Source: Paraspadella gotoi (lineage: Eukaryota > Chaetognatha). From it: a stretch of DNA of 64,000 nucleotides. A program made the position numbers and the translations under genes. The stretch is taken from contig CM119269.1 of assembly GCA_051294375.1 (NCBI GenBank), positions 15,263,918 through 15,327,917 on the forward strand. The letters run 5' to 3'. Under the pieces are notes generated by a model. The model was not told the origin of the DNA and made no database searches. It saw only the letters and a program-made list of their open reading frames with translations. Positions 12,901 through 26,690 of this stretch are shown piece by piece. Position 1 is the first letter of the stretch. Each line of letters begins with the position of its first letter.

Positions 12901-15900
12901 TTTGTATGTGGGAATTAAATTTTTATAACTCCACAAATTTTATTAAATACCCAAAAAAATTTAAGAAATTCGCCATTACCAAAATGAACGCTGTGTCAAA
13001 ATGGTGACGTGAATTATAAAGTACCGGAAAGATGAGTACATACAGTTTACTGTGGCATCTCCATTATCATGTTTATTGTTTTGCTGTATTGCTTTAATGT
13101 CATCACATGCACTAGTAGAATGCTTAATTAAATACTTATTTTCACTATGGAGTAACAGTGCATAAGAAACAAAAAAATTTCAATTTTTTGCCATATATTT
13201 CGACTAAATTTTTAAGTCATCATCAGTGGTTAAAAGAGACTAAACAAGAAAAGGTAATAAATTTCAAAAATTAAAAAGGTTAACAATTGAGAGAAAGAGA
13301 GAGAGTCTCTTTTAGCCACTGATGATGACTTAAAAATTAAGTCGAAATATATGGCAAAAAATTGAAATTTTTTTTGTTTCTTAAGCACTGTTACTCCAGA
13401 GTAAAAATAAGTATTTACTATTTATTTGTATTTTCATTGACACAATGCGCAGTTCAAATGAGGGGTGATTTTTGTTGTGACAATATTTTAAATAATTTGG
13501 ATGATATTAAATTTGTAGTTGTCCTGCTTTTGGTAAAAGGAAATGATGGACCTGATGGTGAATGTTACAGTATAGTAGGCCACATTGTTTAGTGTCCTTG
13601 TGAGATTTTTAACGATTGGGAATGATTGACGATGATGATTGATGATAGTTGATTTCAGAGGTGACGTCACAAAGAATGATTTTAAAAATTTTTGTTTCCA
13701 TGGACTATTACCTTCAGAAAACTGATAAACGCAGCAAATTTAATATGCTATGATTCAGCATATGATGTTAGATGCACAAAATACTTTTTACTGCCAAAAA
13801 TATTTTCCAACTGACTTAATTGAATATACATTTCAAATATAATTAGCTCTGTCAAACCAGCTGCATATCCGTAACAATTTTTCAATTAAAACTCAACAAA
13901 TACTCTCAAAGTATTTCTGACATTTGCTTTGAGTGCAGATGAAATGTAAAATGAACGTTTGATTTTTAAAACTAAGAACTTCTGGATCCAACGAGTACAA
14001 AAAATAAATTTTATATAAGCATACAAATCCACTGTTCATTTGTAAAGTGACAGTACGCTTGAGACACTGTATTTTAATGTAGATATCATTCTTTTAAACC
14101 GATTAAGGAATCAGCGCGTTAAGAGTATTGCCTACACTCCAAACATTAACCAGTAACAGGACTGGTTATATATAAAAAAATGGCAAGATCGAAATGGACA
14201 ACAGTAAAAACTGGCTCACAGTCAATTGATGATGGTTAATGAATGGATAGTAATATGGATAATGAATAATTAATGATGGTAAAAAACATTTATAGGATTA
14301 GGAAGAAAAAAGTGACATATTCTCCTAATCTATTAGAACTTTAGTAAAAACAAAAAAGCCAGAAGTTTAAAGTTAAAGTAAAGACCTAAAAAACATTTAC
14401 TGCGCAAAAATTTAGATAAAAAACAAAAACAGAAAAATCGAAATACGTCAAATGCTAATCTTCCTTCAGCTAAATGAAAGAATTTCTATTCTCATTAACA
14501 TACAAAAGAATTTAAGACATAAGAAAGCCGTCTTTTCTCTCTCTTGATCGATTCAAGGTTAACATTGGAAAATCCCAACATTCGCCTAACGAGGGTCCAT
14601 CATTATGCAGCAGTCAAGGGCGACTAAAGTTCCAGACTCAAGGCTGATTACGAAATCTCTCAAATGCTTAGTTAAAAATTTTGTATAATAATTTAAAAGC
14701 ACTTTGAAGTTCTTTTAAAGATTTAGCAGCTACAAGAATGATGGAAAAATTTTACCAAAAAAAAACTTTAAAAAAAAAAACAAACAAAAAAAACAGGTTG
14801 GTATAAAGTATTCAGAAAGAAAGCGCCAGTTAAAATTGTTTCTGCGGTAAAGTTGAGTTTTCTACAACGCAATAAAACTTTGATGTCGCTCATGAAAGAG
14901 CGCCAAAAAATAACTTTGGGGACAGCACCAAAGTCCAAATGTTTTCGATAAACTTAATGATATGATAATAAAAAGGAAAAAGCTGTTCCTTTAATGTTGA
15001 GAATAAACAGAGTTTTATGGAATAATGTTAACCTTTCTTTTGAAATAAAATATGGGTACGACTACGAGCACGGCAATGACGCGCGCAAAGACGCGTAAAG
15101 GCAGAGTCACGTAAAACGCAGAGGTGTCATTTTCAAGCTTCACGTCTCATTTTCTCCGTGAAAAAAAAATCCCCCCCGCGCGTCCTCGAGGTCTTCTAAT
15201 ACAAGTCTATGGTGGTGCTGGTTACGAGGGGAAGACGAGGAAAGCGAGGAAGATGAGAGAGAAAAAGAGGAGGAGGAGTGACGGAGAAAAGAGAAAGGAG
15301 CAGGAAGAGTAATTGTTTGGGTATACTCTGTTCTACCGACGTTAGCCCCAAGGAAGAGGGGAGAGGCGGTGTATCTTTCTGCCGTGGGGGAGAGAGAATG
15401 GGAATTTTTTCCATTTTTCACATTCACGCGCTTTTATTTTTATTTTCAACGAAAGGGCGAGGATGCAAAGGAGACGATGGTGCAAAGGCTCGTTTAAACA
15501 ACACAAAACGACTTCCGATTCGTTTCAGCTTCGGATTCCAACGGATTCCAACGAAAAAAAAAAGCCAAACTCCCGTCCAGTTTTTACCAGAGGGAGAATA
15601 ACAATGTTTCTGTATTCTACTACACATGACTATGCCATGAGTATGAATGAATGATTATGGAAAAGAAATATAATGACGTTATGAATTTCAGGGTTTAACC
15701 AGACTTTTATTCGCGAAATACAAATTATGGTGACATTCATTGCAGTCTAAATTCCCACTAATGAGATGATATTTGTTCCGATGAAAAAAAAAGGTTCTCT
15801 GCTGGCAACTTCAAAGAAAACAACTTTTTATGAAACGATTTTTCAAAATAAAGTTGAATACTTAGAAAATGGTTCAATTGTCTCGGGTCACAATATCAAT

Positions 15901-18900
15901 ATCACAATATCCGCAATATCCAACAATTTACCATTTATGATAGACTTAATTATGAAAAAAATTTAAGTTGGCAGGAAAAGTTAGTCTTTTCCAATAAATT
16001 TGGTCCCAGAATATATTTACGGTAGGGAAATAAAAAAAGCAAGATTCGAACGGAGTAATTAGCAAGAGTGAATTCATCAATTACGATTCAATATAAATAT
16101 ATTCCAAAAAGGGCAAGTGACAAATGAAAAAAAAGGTTAATATTACTATTTGATATTAACATTACTTTAACACTTCAATTTGTTTTTAAATACCTAAATG
16201 ATTGGCAAATGGCATATTTACAGATTGATTCCTTTTGCAATTGCATAGGGAATCGCATACTTTGTGCAAGTAAGGAGGTACATTGAACTCTTCTTTGAAT
16301 TGATGATGGTAATAAATATCAACAAATTTCTTTTCTTAAGCTAAGGGCGCACCTCCTTTTTATATTTTAAATTATAAGTTTTTCTACAAAGAATGGGTTG
16401 CTTCATTATGCAGAAGATAGATACGAAACGCAGCTTTACATGAGGATAACGAGCGGGAAAATAACCAACGCGGTCTTTTTCCGAGTGCAATGAACAAAGT
16501 ACAATAAAGTTTCATAAATTTAAATTATAATATAAAACGTCTACAAAGACAATAGATTCGTGCGGTCGCGCCTGCCTGACTGCATGCCCTCAAACACCAA
16601 AATCTCGCAGGAGGCGACGCCGGAGAGTGAGTGAGTCATTGTTCAACGCGTTCGTCGCCCATCAGCAGCCACTAAACCATGTTATTAACCAAAGGCACGT
16701 TACGAGATTTTGCTTTCGAACCGAGTAAGCGACGCCAACGAGCAATCATACGAAAATCGGTTTATTTATGATTTGTTTCTCTTATTCCTCTTAACTGTTC
16801 AAAAACCAATTAAGTTGCAACAAGCTCTAAAACCATTAAACATTTTTTTTGTTCGTAAGAGATGAATGACTGTCATTTGAGCTTTCATTTCAGATAACAT
16901 GAAAAAAAGGGCCCCCATCAATTTTGAGAACGAAATGATAAAAACCAAAAAACAGAAAAACAATCAGCATCGTAAAGATAAAGGTTACTTACCAGTCACG
17001 CCGATCTTAGCAAGAGTTGAAATCTTTGCGCGCAATCATTTTATGCTTTGAAACCGAAAATCACAAAGTTATACGTAGACGATATTCTTGGTCTTGAGAA
17101 AAGCCAAAATCTGAAGTGCCGATATGAAGGTCGAATGGAGTCACCTGCTCGTCTTCGAATGTTCAACGCGATTATCGCTCGCGGGCAGACGCGCACGTGG
17201 TTTTTAACTAAGTTCAGCTCCTCCCTTTTTATCATAGAAATGAAGGAGCTCCTTCCAACAGGGAGCAAAATATGTTACACAACCACAAAAAGAGGCCGCA
17301 AGGTCACGCAATTCTCAATGAATTACATAACAATCCAGTTTGGGTGAATCTTTACAAAAAGATTTTTCGTGTTTGTTTTTTTCTCGCAAAATCTCATACA
17401 ATGAATCACGAAGCCTGCCGAAAAAAAACTTTTCCGTTTCAATCGGCAAAAAAACTGAGATAAAGGCAGCTTCCGGGACGGTTGAATCTGATCTGAAGCT
17501 TCGTTGGTTAACTTTCAATGGAGTCAAGTACAAATGATAAGTTCGTAATTTATCAACCAGATTTGAGAAACTGACTTTATCGTTTGCATTATCCTACAAG
17601 TGGTTGGAAGTCGCTTGTGAGATTCGTGTAAAAACGGTTTTGGCCTATATATCGTGTCAATAAACCATTCGTAATTTCCTGTAGCTCCTATGTTAAGGAT
17701 TAACGAGATGCAGTTAACTCAAAATTAAGGTTCGACGAAGTAAATAAATCTTGTTACAAGACTGGGATCAAACGCCTGAAGATCAGTCAGCGAGAGAACT
17801 CAATAGGGGAGGAGAAGGAAAGTCGATCAAAGGACATAAACAGAGGTTTTTTTAAGAGTATCGTTTCGTAGACCGTAACAGAACAGAGAAATGATCATTC
17901 ATTGCTGCCTTAATTTAAACACGCTACCAAGGATTTGTTTAATCACTTGAGGAAAATCAGACTTAATGAAATGGGTATTTACGGAAGAAGCTCTAAACTA
18001 AAGTTTAAAATTTAAACCGGTAAATAAACCGGAGAAAAACTAATTATTATAAAATAATTATTAAAATGAAAGAGTGATTGTGAACCAAATTATATTATTA
18101 ATCAAAAATTACACTCCGCATAGAACTTTTTAATTGTTGATGGCATAGTATAGTCTATGTAATAGAGATCGAAAAAATATATGTTTCACAAAAAGGCATT
18201 CCTGGAGATTATCAATGGGAAAAAAAAGTTTATATTAATGAATTAATATAAAAAAAACAAAATAGAACGGAGGATAATTTTTTGTAAAAAAATATTAGAG
18301 GCAAAATTTTAAACGATTTATTTGTGTTTATAACATGTTTCGGCTTTATTTGCAAGCCTTCCTCAGCGTCAATTTGGTTTGTGAAAATTAGGATTACAAT
18401 ACAATAAAAAAATATTAAAAGAATTCAGATATAATTTTTTTCAATATCTGTTAATGTTATTATATATGCGATTTTATTCGAATACAACGAGGTTGATTCA
18501 GTACAATCATCATCAATCATCATCATATTGCACAACGGCGCAAAAAAAAAGTAGCCACTTGTTTCACACCGAAAAAAAATATATTGGATGGCTGAATTGT
18601 ACAAAAATATAAAAACATAAAACAAAGCTTATTGAAAGCTTAAGCAATTGGTCCAAGTCCTATTAAAATCGAGCAGAGCGTTCGAAAATTATAGGATATC
18701 AAAGTTGATTGATACAAAAGATCTGATGAAAAAGAATTAATTTTAATCAAGAACTTCCCCTATTATTAAATATTTATATTATGATATTAGCTGAATAAAT
18801 TCAGCATCAAATATCTGTAGGGATAGGTGTCAAACATTTTTAACCTAAATAAAATTAAAATAAATAAGAAAACTGTATGGGAAAAACATTTTTTTGGGTT

Positions 18901-20773
18901 GGGAGGCGAATGACTTGCCTCCTGCACCAATGGCCGCCGATGAACGGTTAGTAGATTTTAATCTACCATAAAGTATAAATTAACTAAAAAGGCTAAATTT
19001 TACTTTCGCCGACCGTGGTTATGGCAGCTTTTAAAATAACATTTAAAAATATTTATTTTTTTAAAAAAAAGTAAAAAAAATTTTACCTAATTACTCTAAC
19101 CCTAAACCTTTTAAACCTTAACCACCCCTAACCCTAAACCACCCCTAAATCATCTTAACCCTAACTACTCCTTAACCCGGTCGGTGAAAATAAAAGTAAC
19201 CCACTAAAAAAATAAATTCGGGTTAAAAATGGGTTAAGGGTAAATTAGGGGTAAGTTAACGTTAGGGGTAAGTTATCGTTAGGGGTAAGTTAAGTTAAGG
19301 GGTAAGTTAACGTTAGGGGTAAGTTAACGTTAGGGTAAGTTAACGTTAGGGTAAGTTAACGTTAGGGGTAAGTTAACGTTAGGGGTAAAGTTTAAGCGTT
19401 AGGGTAAGTTAAAACGTTGGGGGTAAGTTACGTTAGGGGTAAGTTAACGTTAGGGGTAAGTTAAGAGGCGTTAAGGGGTAAGTTAACGTTAGGGGTAAGT
19501 TAACGTTAGGGGTAAGTTAACGTTAGGGGTAAGTTAACGTTGGGTAAGTTAACGTTAGGGGGAAGTTAACGTTAGGGGTAAGTTAACGTTAGGGGTAAGT
19601 TACGTTAGGGGTAAGTTAACGTTAGGGGTAAGTTAACGTTAGGGGTAAGTTAAGGGTTAGGGGTAAGTTAACGTTAGGGGTAAGTTAGGGTTAGGGGTAA
19701 GTTAAGGTTAGGGGTAATTTAGGGTTAGGGTAAGTTAGGTTAGGGGTAAGTAGGGAGGGTAGTTAGGTTAGGGGTAAGTTAGGGTTAGGGGTAAGTTAGG
19801 TTAGGGTAAGTAGGTGTTGGGGTAAGTTAGGGTTAGGGTCTAGGGGTAAGTTAGGGTTAGGGGTACAGTTTAGGGTTGGGGTAAGTTAGGGTTAGGGGTA
19901 ATTAGGGTTTAGGGTAAGTTAGGGTTAGGGGTAAGTTGGTAGGTAATTAGGTAGGTAAGTTAGGGTTAGGGGTAAGTTAGGGTTAGGGGTAAGTTAGGGG
20001 AAATTAATTTAAAATTAAATTTCAGCTTAAGTATATAACAAATTAAGATTTCAAAATATATTTTAATATTAAAATATTTTTTTCAAAATATATTTTAAGA
20101 AATTATAAGGATTTAAAAAAAATCATTACAATAAAAAAATATAATAATAATAATATTTACAAAATAACAGAATTTTTATTTATGATTACAACGATCATTT
20201 AATAATTCGAAAAGAGAAAGAAAGGATATCAAGGTTAAAATTACCCCTCTCTCTCTTTCACTCAAAGTTATTATCCAAACTTGGATAGAAAAAGACAGAG
20301 ATGCAATTTTAACCTTGATATCCTTTCTCTCTCTCTCCGAATTATTAAATGATCGTTGCAATCACATACAAAAACTCTGTTACTTTGTAAATATTTATCA
20401 AAAACAATATAAAAAAAATTATAAATACTAATATTTAAAAAACAAAAGAAATCCTCCACCCGTGAAGCTTATCAACGTTTTTAATATCATTGTTGTTACG
20501 GTTTTAAATTTTCTTTTCCGTAAAAAAACGAACTTTATTTTTTCATCTTCTTTCTCTTCGTTTTCCCATAAGCTTACAGAGCGTATTCAACTACGGGATC
20601 GCCCTAAAATCCACCTATTTAGTATTTTAACGGATACAATATAAAAAAAATGGTTATTCATACTCCGTTGCGGTCAAGGCCATGCGGCCCAAATTAAGAA
20701 CCAAAATATTAAAATCACCCGTGCGGTACTCACCATGCCCCTGACTTGATGAAACGGAGTTTGCGTCCGACAT
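239..20773 (-). CDS. Minus-strand multi-exon gene, tentative MAP7/ensconsin-like microtubule-associated protein (partial)
   Basis: Gene-level entry. Exons in transcript order: alternative first exons 20773-20734 or 11961-11823, then 5998-5766, 1821-1690 (or from 1908), 1234-1101 and 986-239. All junction phases agree: both first exons end in phase 1, exon 5998-5766 starts by completing that codon and ends in phase 0, the next is phase 0 to 0, the next ends in phase 2, and the last supplies the single missing base. Seen: a roughly 50-residue charged helical stretch (DAQRAAADHRRAQQEDRRRK, then RRRQTQERHQ) followed by serine/proline-rich linkers with RPLSAS and FAFGSSSPR. Known: MAP7 proteins have an N-terminal R/E/Q-rich coiled coil that binds microtubules, then disordered S/P-rich sequence. 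The typical MAP7 tryptophan motif (RWSWGG-like) was not found, so the family call is inference. The gene probably continues beyond the left edge. Another charged coiled-coil cytoskeletal protein is possible. Confidence 0.5.
1101..1234 (-). CDS. Internal exon of the minus-strand MAP7-like gene
   Basis: Forty-four codons plus two bases, bounded by acceptor atgtttaaag and a consensus donor CCG|GTGAGG. The product begins EKPAAGIVTSNSGG and contains RRSMATNMDAAG and TPRPLSASIAN, typical of a disordered phosphorylatable linker. It starts in phase 0 and ends in phase 2, matching both neighbours. The acceptor has almost no pyrimidine tract: a dispersed repeat copy lies about 10 bases upstream and supplies the end of the intron. 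A second AG six bases into the exon keeps frame, so the start may be at 1228. Confidence 0.5.
1244..1292 (+). repeat. Dispersed repeat X, copy 1 (truncated)
   Basis: Begins tatgaaattggtacaacc and continues about 49 bases; matches copies at 4971-5083 (reverse) and 22374-22496. All three share this boundary, so it is probably an element end. Confidence 0.7.
1690..1821 (-). CDS. Internal exon of the minus-strand MAP7-like gene
   Basis: Forty-four codons, phase 0 at both ends, with donor GCG|GTAAGA at 1689. The product starts KSLSLPGSTTNSPRHGSMDK and ends CSFSSDEA: serine-rich and acidic at the end. An alternative acceptor (ctcctcag) at 1909 gives a 73-codon version in the same frame. The part between the two acceptors (TEAQVCTSLRFS...) looks less like the rest, so the shorter form is preferred. 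Confidence 0.45.
2880..3130. promoter_or_regulatory. CpG-rich region with a cluster of five CCAAT boxes
   Basis: Four CCAAT motifs on the plus strand at 3022, 3052, 3084 and 3109, and one ATTGG (CCAAT on the minus strand) at 2943, lie within 170 bases of CpG-rich DNA inside an otherwise AT-rich intron. Spaced CCAAT boxes are bound by NF-Y and mark promoters. No start exon could be fixed next to it. It could serve an internal promoter of the minus-strand gene or an unrecognised plus-strand transcript. Confidence 0.4.
4591..4782. mobile_element. MITE-like element with TTACTTTCGCCGACC terminal inverted repeats, copy 1
   Basis: The left end reads gttactttcgccgaccgagg and the right end is its inverse (acccggtcggcgaaagtaaa). 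About 190 bases, no ORF, AT-rich interior with TTAGGG-like stretches. Copies at 8735-8930 and 18999-19200 have the same layout. Confidence 0.65.
4908..4970 (+). repeat. Dispersed repeat Y, copy 1
   Basis: Contains aagaaagcaata and aaatccttcataaaatat; the same pieces occur at 50003-50110 and, more diverged, at 58887-58980 and its mirror near 61135-61215. Confidence 0.55.
4971..5083 (-). repeat. Dispersed repeat X, copy 2
   Basis: Reverse complement of the copy in TAB2/3 intron 1, near-identical over about 110 bases, including tgatggaggccttaaacc. Confidence 0.75.
5344..5461. repeat. Foldback with 29-base arms
   Basis: Arm 5344-5372 (cgccaatccacatgccagtc then gttttggcc) pairs with 5433-5461 almost perfectly around a 60-base loop. 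No ORF. Confidence 0.8.
5766..5998 (-). CDS. Charged helical exon of the minus-strand MAP7-like gene
   Basis: An exon of 77 full codons between acceptor tttacag and donor AAC|GTAAGT. It enters in phase 1 (two bases completing a Gly codon) and leaves in phase 0. It begins TGVAAALSHGVNG, has a Ser/Ala linker, then about 50 residues of dense Arg, Gln, Glu and Asp predicted to be helical (KIDAIRDAQRAAADHRR, RRKLEEMQARDEQRR). This density resembles the microtubule-binding coiled coil of MAP7/ensconsin. It is the best evidence for the family and could equally be another charged coiled coil. The exon is GC-rich in strongly AT-rich surroundings. Confidence 0.6.
7527..7567 (+). repeat. Penelope-like hairpin motif, copy 1
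   Basis: Reads acatgtttcggcttg, loop, caagccttcatcagc: a short inverted repeat of TTTCGGCTT and AAGCC followed by TTCATCAG. Similar hairpins are known at ends of Penelope-like retroelements in many animals. No reverse transcriptase is present. Confidence 0.4.
8735..8930. mobile_element. MITE-like element, diverged copy 2
   Basis: Left end ttacattcgccgatcgggat and right end ggcgtagtgaaagttac are degraded versions of the same inverted repeats. The interior contains CCCTAA-like runs as in copy 3. Confidence 0.4.
9193..9658. repeat. Nested inverted repeat with a SINE-like insertion
   Basis: Inner arms (aatataaatttcg...cttcaatgt at 9208-9244 and its inverse at 9371-9395; cgaattgatttgt near 9264 and acaagtcaattcg near 9337) fold together. 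An outer arm at 9193-9212 (acgagttttattaagaaat) recurs inverted at 9637-9656. The stretch between, 9470-9630, carries SINE-like sequence. Confidence 0.6.
9470..9630 (-). mobile_element. tRNA-derived SINE family B, copy 1
   Basis: On the minus strand the B-box-like ggtccagggttctagcc and a tRNA-like arm are visible. The segment tgggttgggaggcgaatgac through tgaacggtt recurs at 18896-18972. Not a functional tRNA: no clean cloverleaf. Confidence 0.5.
11546..11705 (+). mobile_element. tRNA-derived SINE family A, copy 1
   Basis: Contains tggctgatcgggctaaatc (A-box-like), ggattcaatccctgggtatc (B-box-like), then gtgacgg and gtgacaggaggcggttac. The same modules in the same order occur inverted at 25110-25305. 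Confidence 0.6.
11823..11961 (-). CDS. Alternative first coding exon (isoform B) of the minus-strand gene
   Basis: ATG at 11961, 46 codons plus one base, donor ACTG|GTGAGT. The product starts MNINLPASVSEREPLLGSDS and is acidic. It ends in phase 1 as the 20773 first exon does, so either can be spliced to exon 5998-5766 to give a Gly codon at the join. A CpG-rich stretch immediately upstream on the minus strand (12.0-12.6 kb) fits a promoter. EREPLL resembles an acidic dileucine motif, but it may have no meaning in a cytosolic protein. Confidence 0.5.
12000..12600 (-). promoter_or_regulatory. CpG-rich upstream region of alternative first exon 11961
   Basis: GC- and CpG-rich island in AT-rich intron directly upstream of the ATG at 11961, including a CRE-like gctgacgtcgcg near 12255. 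Its position fits a promoter and 5' leader for isoform B. No TATA box was seen. Confidence 0.4.
13130..13418. repeat. Long foldback element
   Basis: Left arm about 13130-13238 and right arm about 13302-13418 are near-perfect inverse copies (including ttgccatatatttcgact and aagtcatcatcagtgg), joined by a roughly 65-base loop. The arms carry the TTTCGACT...TCATCAG motif related to the Penelope-like hairpins. No ORF. Confidence 0.85.
18332..18373 (+). repeat. Penelope-like hairpin motif, copy 2
   Basis: Reads acatgtttcggctttat, loop, gcaagccttcctcagcg, nearly the same as the copy at 7527, with unrelated flanks. Likely a 3' remnant of a retroelement. Confidence 0.4.
18896..18972 (-). mobile_element. 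tRNA-derived SINE family B, copy 2 (fragment)
   Basis: About 77 bases closely matching 9553-9630 (gttgggaggcgaatgacttg, then gatgaacggtt), placed just before the MITE-like element at 18999. Confidence 0.6.
18999..19200. mobile_element. MITE-like element, copy 3, next to the telomere-like minisatellite
   Basis: Left end ttactttcgccgaccgtggt and right end acccggtcggtgaaaataaa form terminal inverted repeats. The right half is rich in CCCTAA variants, and the minisatellite starts right after it. Confidence 0.6.
19215..19998 (+). repeat. Telomere-like G-rich minisatellite
   Basis: About 45 imperfect units of gttaggggtaagttaac (17 bases), changing gradually to ggttaggggtaagttag in the right half. 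It resembles degenerate TTAGGG-type repeats. Many small indels suggest true divergence plus some sequencing error. Confidence 0.9.
20150..20397. repeat. Long foldback element
   Basis: Left arm about 20150-20246 and right arm about 20307-20397 are inverse copies (aacgatcatttaataattcg; aaaggatatcaaggttaaaa) with few differences. Same architecture as 13130-13418 but unrelated sequence. Confidence 0.85.
20734..20773 (-). CDS. Alternative first coding exon (isoform A) of the minus-strand gene
   Basis: ATG at 20773 opens a 13-codon exon (MSDANSVSSSQGH plus one base of Gly) with an excellent donor CATG|GTGAGT. It ends in phase 1, as exon 11961-11823 does, and joins exon 5998-5766 in frame. It lies about 1.3 kb from the TAB2/3 start codon in divergent orientation. 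The exon is short, so the call rests on donor strength, phase agreement and context. Confidence 0.45.
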
Positions 20774-22072
20774 GATTGCGCTTTCGTTTTGCCTATAAAT
20801 CGCGTTATTTATTTACATATCCATTCCACCGAGCCCGTAGGAGTGGGAAACGAATGAAGGTGGAGGCGGTCGTGGCAGAAGCCCACGATAACAACATATG
20901 TTCCGAACAGTTCCTTCCTCTTTCGGCAGATGTCGCTAAAAGTAGGAGAAACTAATGCCAACAAAAGAGTAAACGTCGGAACGGATAAATTTGATTGATT
21001 GATTGGTTGATAAACTATAAACTTTAAAATCGAATAATTAAGGGTATATGTAGGTTTGAATATGATTTGGGCATTTAATTTCTCTACAACATAATAATTA
21101 GTTTTGTTTTTGTCAAAAGTGGCTAGATATAAAAATAGGTATATTATTTTAAATTATGATTACTCGAAAATTAAGTTATTTTGTATTGGTTTTTAAATTC
21201 CATTTTTATATCGATTATCATTTTAACTAGCACATTATACATGGTTTGGTTTCTATATATCAATATTATAATAATGATATATGCTTAATGGGACGTAAAA
21301 ATTTTCATTTTGACCCTTATTAAATATAAATAAACATTTGACATAATTTTGTCGGAGTTATTCAAATCTTATTTTGAAATAAAATCCTGACTAGAAATTT
21401 AAAAAATAACTCGGACTGAGCAACTTTATTAGCTTTTAGAGGCGGCCATAGGACGCGATCGAAAATCATGACGTCGCTAGATAATTTCCAAATTCGTTTC
21501 GGTCATTTAAAATAGGAATTAACGTTTTCGCCCAACGATTTGGGTAAAATAACGAGGAAAAAACGTTAGGGAAAAAATTCGGCACAGAAAAGTGCTCTTT
21601 TGTTATGCAACGGTTAAACCACATCTCTGTAGATGCGTCCGGACTGGGAATAAAAGCTTGTTTTGCTTTGCCCTTAAGTAGGTTTACCAATTCCATTTTT
21701 GAACAATAATACTTAATTTACCATCTAGGATATTTCTCTTCTCAAGGTGAAGGTAGGACTACTAAGATGAAAACTTAAATCCGTCTTTGTCGACCATGAA
21801 GTTTCTATCTTTTATGTGAACGACAATCTTGACTCAAACATAAAAGCTACTTAGTGAAAAAGTTTTTTCTCTGGCTGATATGTCGATCGTCGCTGTTTTA
21901 ATGAAATTATGGGCCGCATCACCGGGATAATGCTTAGCATCTGGGTTCTTTAATAGGCAGGGCGGACTAAATGTTTAAATCAAGAATGCTAAAATACTGC
22001 AATGAACCGAAATACACAATAAATTGTACAAAATCAAGCCTCAAAAAATGTAATTTAATTAAAGGCTAAACA
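20774..22072. promoter_or_regulatory. Divergent intergenic region between the minus-strand gene and TAB2/3
   Basis: About 1.3 kb separate the start codons of two head-to-head genes. The minus-gene side (20.78-20.96 kb) is GC-richer, as expected for a 5' leader. The rest is AT-rich. No TATA box is clear; promoters must lie here, but exact sites cannot be fixed. Confidence 0.4.
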
Positions 22073-26043
<3,971 letters not shown>

Positions 26044-26674
26044 GAGGATAAAAATACCAGAGAGGGTTTTTTTGATTTAGCTTGAAATTTTGAAGCATTA
26101 TAGTCATTGTAGGAGTCCAGCCGTTTAAATAACGATGAAAGGAAAAAGCTATGCTTTTTTCTTACACCTCGCCACCAGAGAGCCCTTTAGAAATTTTTTT
26201 TTTAAACTTTTAATTTTTAGCTTCTTATTAGAGGTTTAAGTTGAAAACTTACCAAAGTATATAATATTACTATCTTGTTTTTACAATCCTCAATGAAATT
26301 GAAAACTTAACAGGTTTAAATGTGTCAAGCAAAAAAATTGTTTCAGTTTTAAAAAAAAAGTTACGAGAAATTATTCTTCATTAGCTAATCTGTTTGAGTA
26401 TAACAAGTGAAGCTTATCTTTAAAATGTATTTTGCCGCATCGAAGTTGACTGATTGTGTCGAATAGTGGGTTAGGTTAAAAAATTAGATGATATGTTAAT
26501 TTGTGACAGAGATGTAAACTTAATTTACTTTAACAAACATCGAATGCCCCTGAAATTTCTAAAAAACACGAATCAAGATTTTAAATCCTTCTGAAAATTA
26601 TTATAAAAATTTAACTAATTCTTCTCCCCGTTTTAAGTTGTAAGAACGACCAAGAAGAGGCAAGGGGAGGGGAT

Positions 26675-26690
26675 TAAAATAAATGTAAAT
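26675..26690 (+). terminator. Candidate polyadenylation signal for TAB2/3
   Basis: AATAAA in aaaataaatgt about 640 bases after the stop; a second AATAAA is near 26946. Either could be the real 3' end. Confidence 0.35.

Larger units (their letters stand above)
11962..20733 (-). other. Long AT-rich intron and upstream region of the minus-strand gene
   Basis: Mostly AT-rich non-coding DNA. CpG-rich islands occur at 12.0-12.6, 15.05-15.55 and 16.5-17.2 kb. The latter two could be further promoters, and a donor-like GTG ACTG|GTAAGT on the minus strand at 16993 could end a non-coding first exon, but no in-frame ATG precedes it. Confidence 0.4.

Noticed and set aside
16980-17045. Possible third first exon with donor ACTG|GTAAGT
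   Set aside because: The donor is strong but no ATG is in the phase needed to join exon 5998; could only be a non-coding leader.
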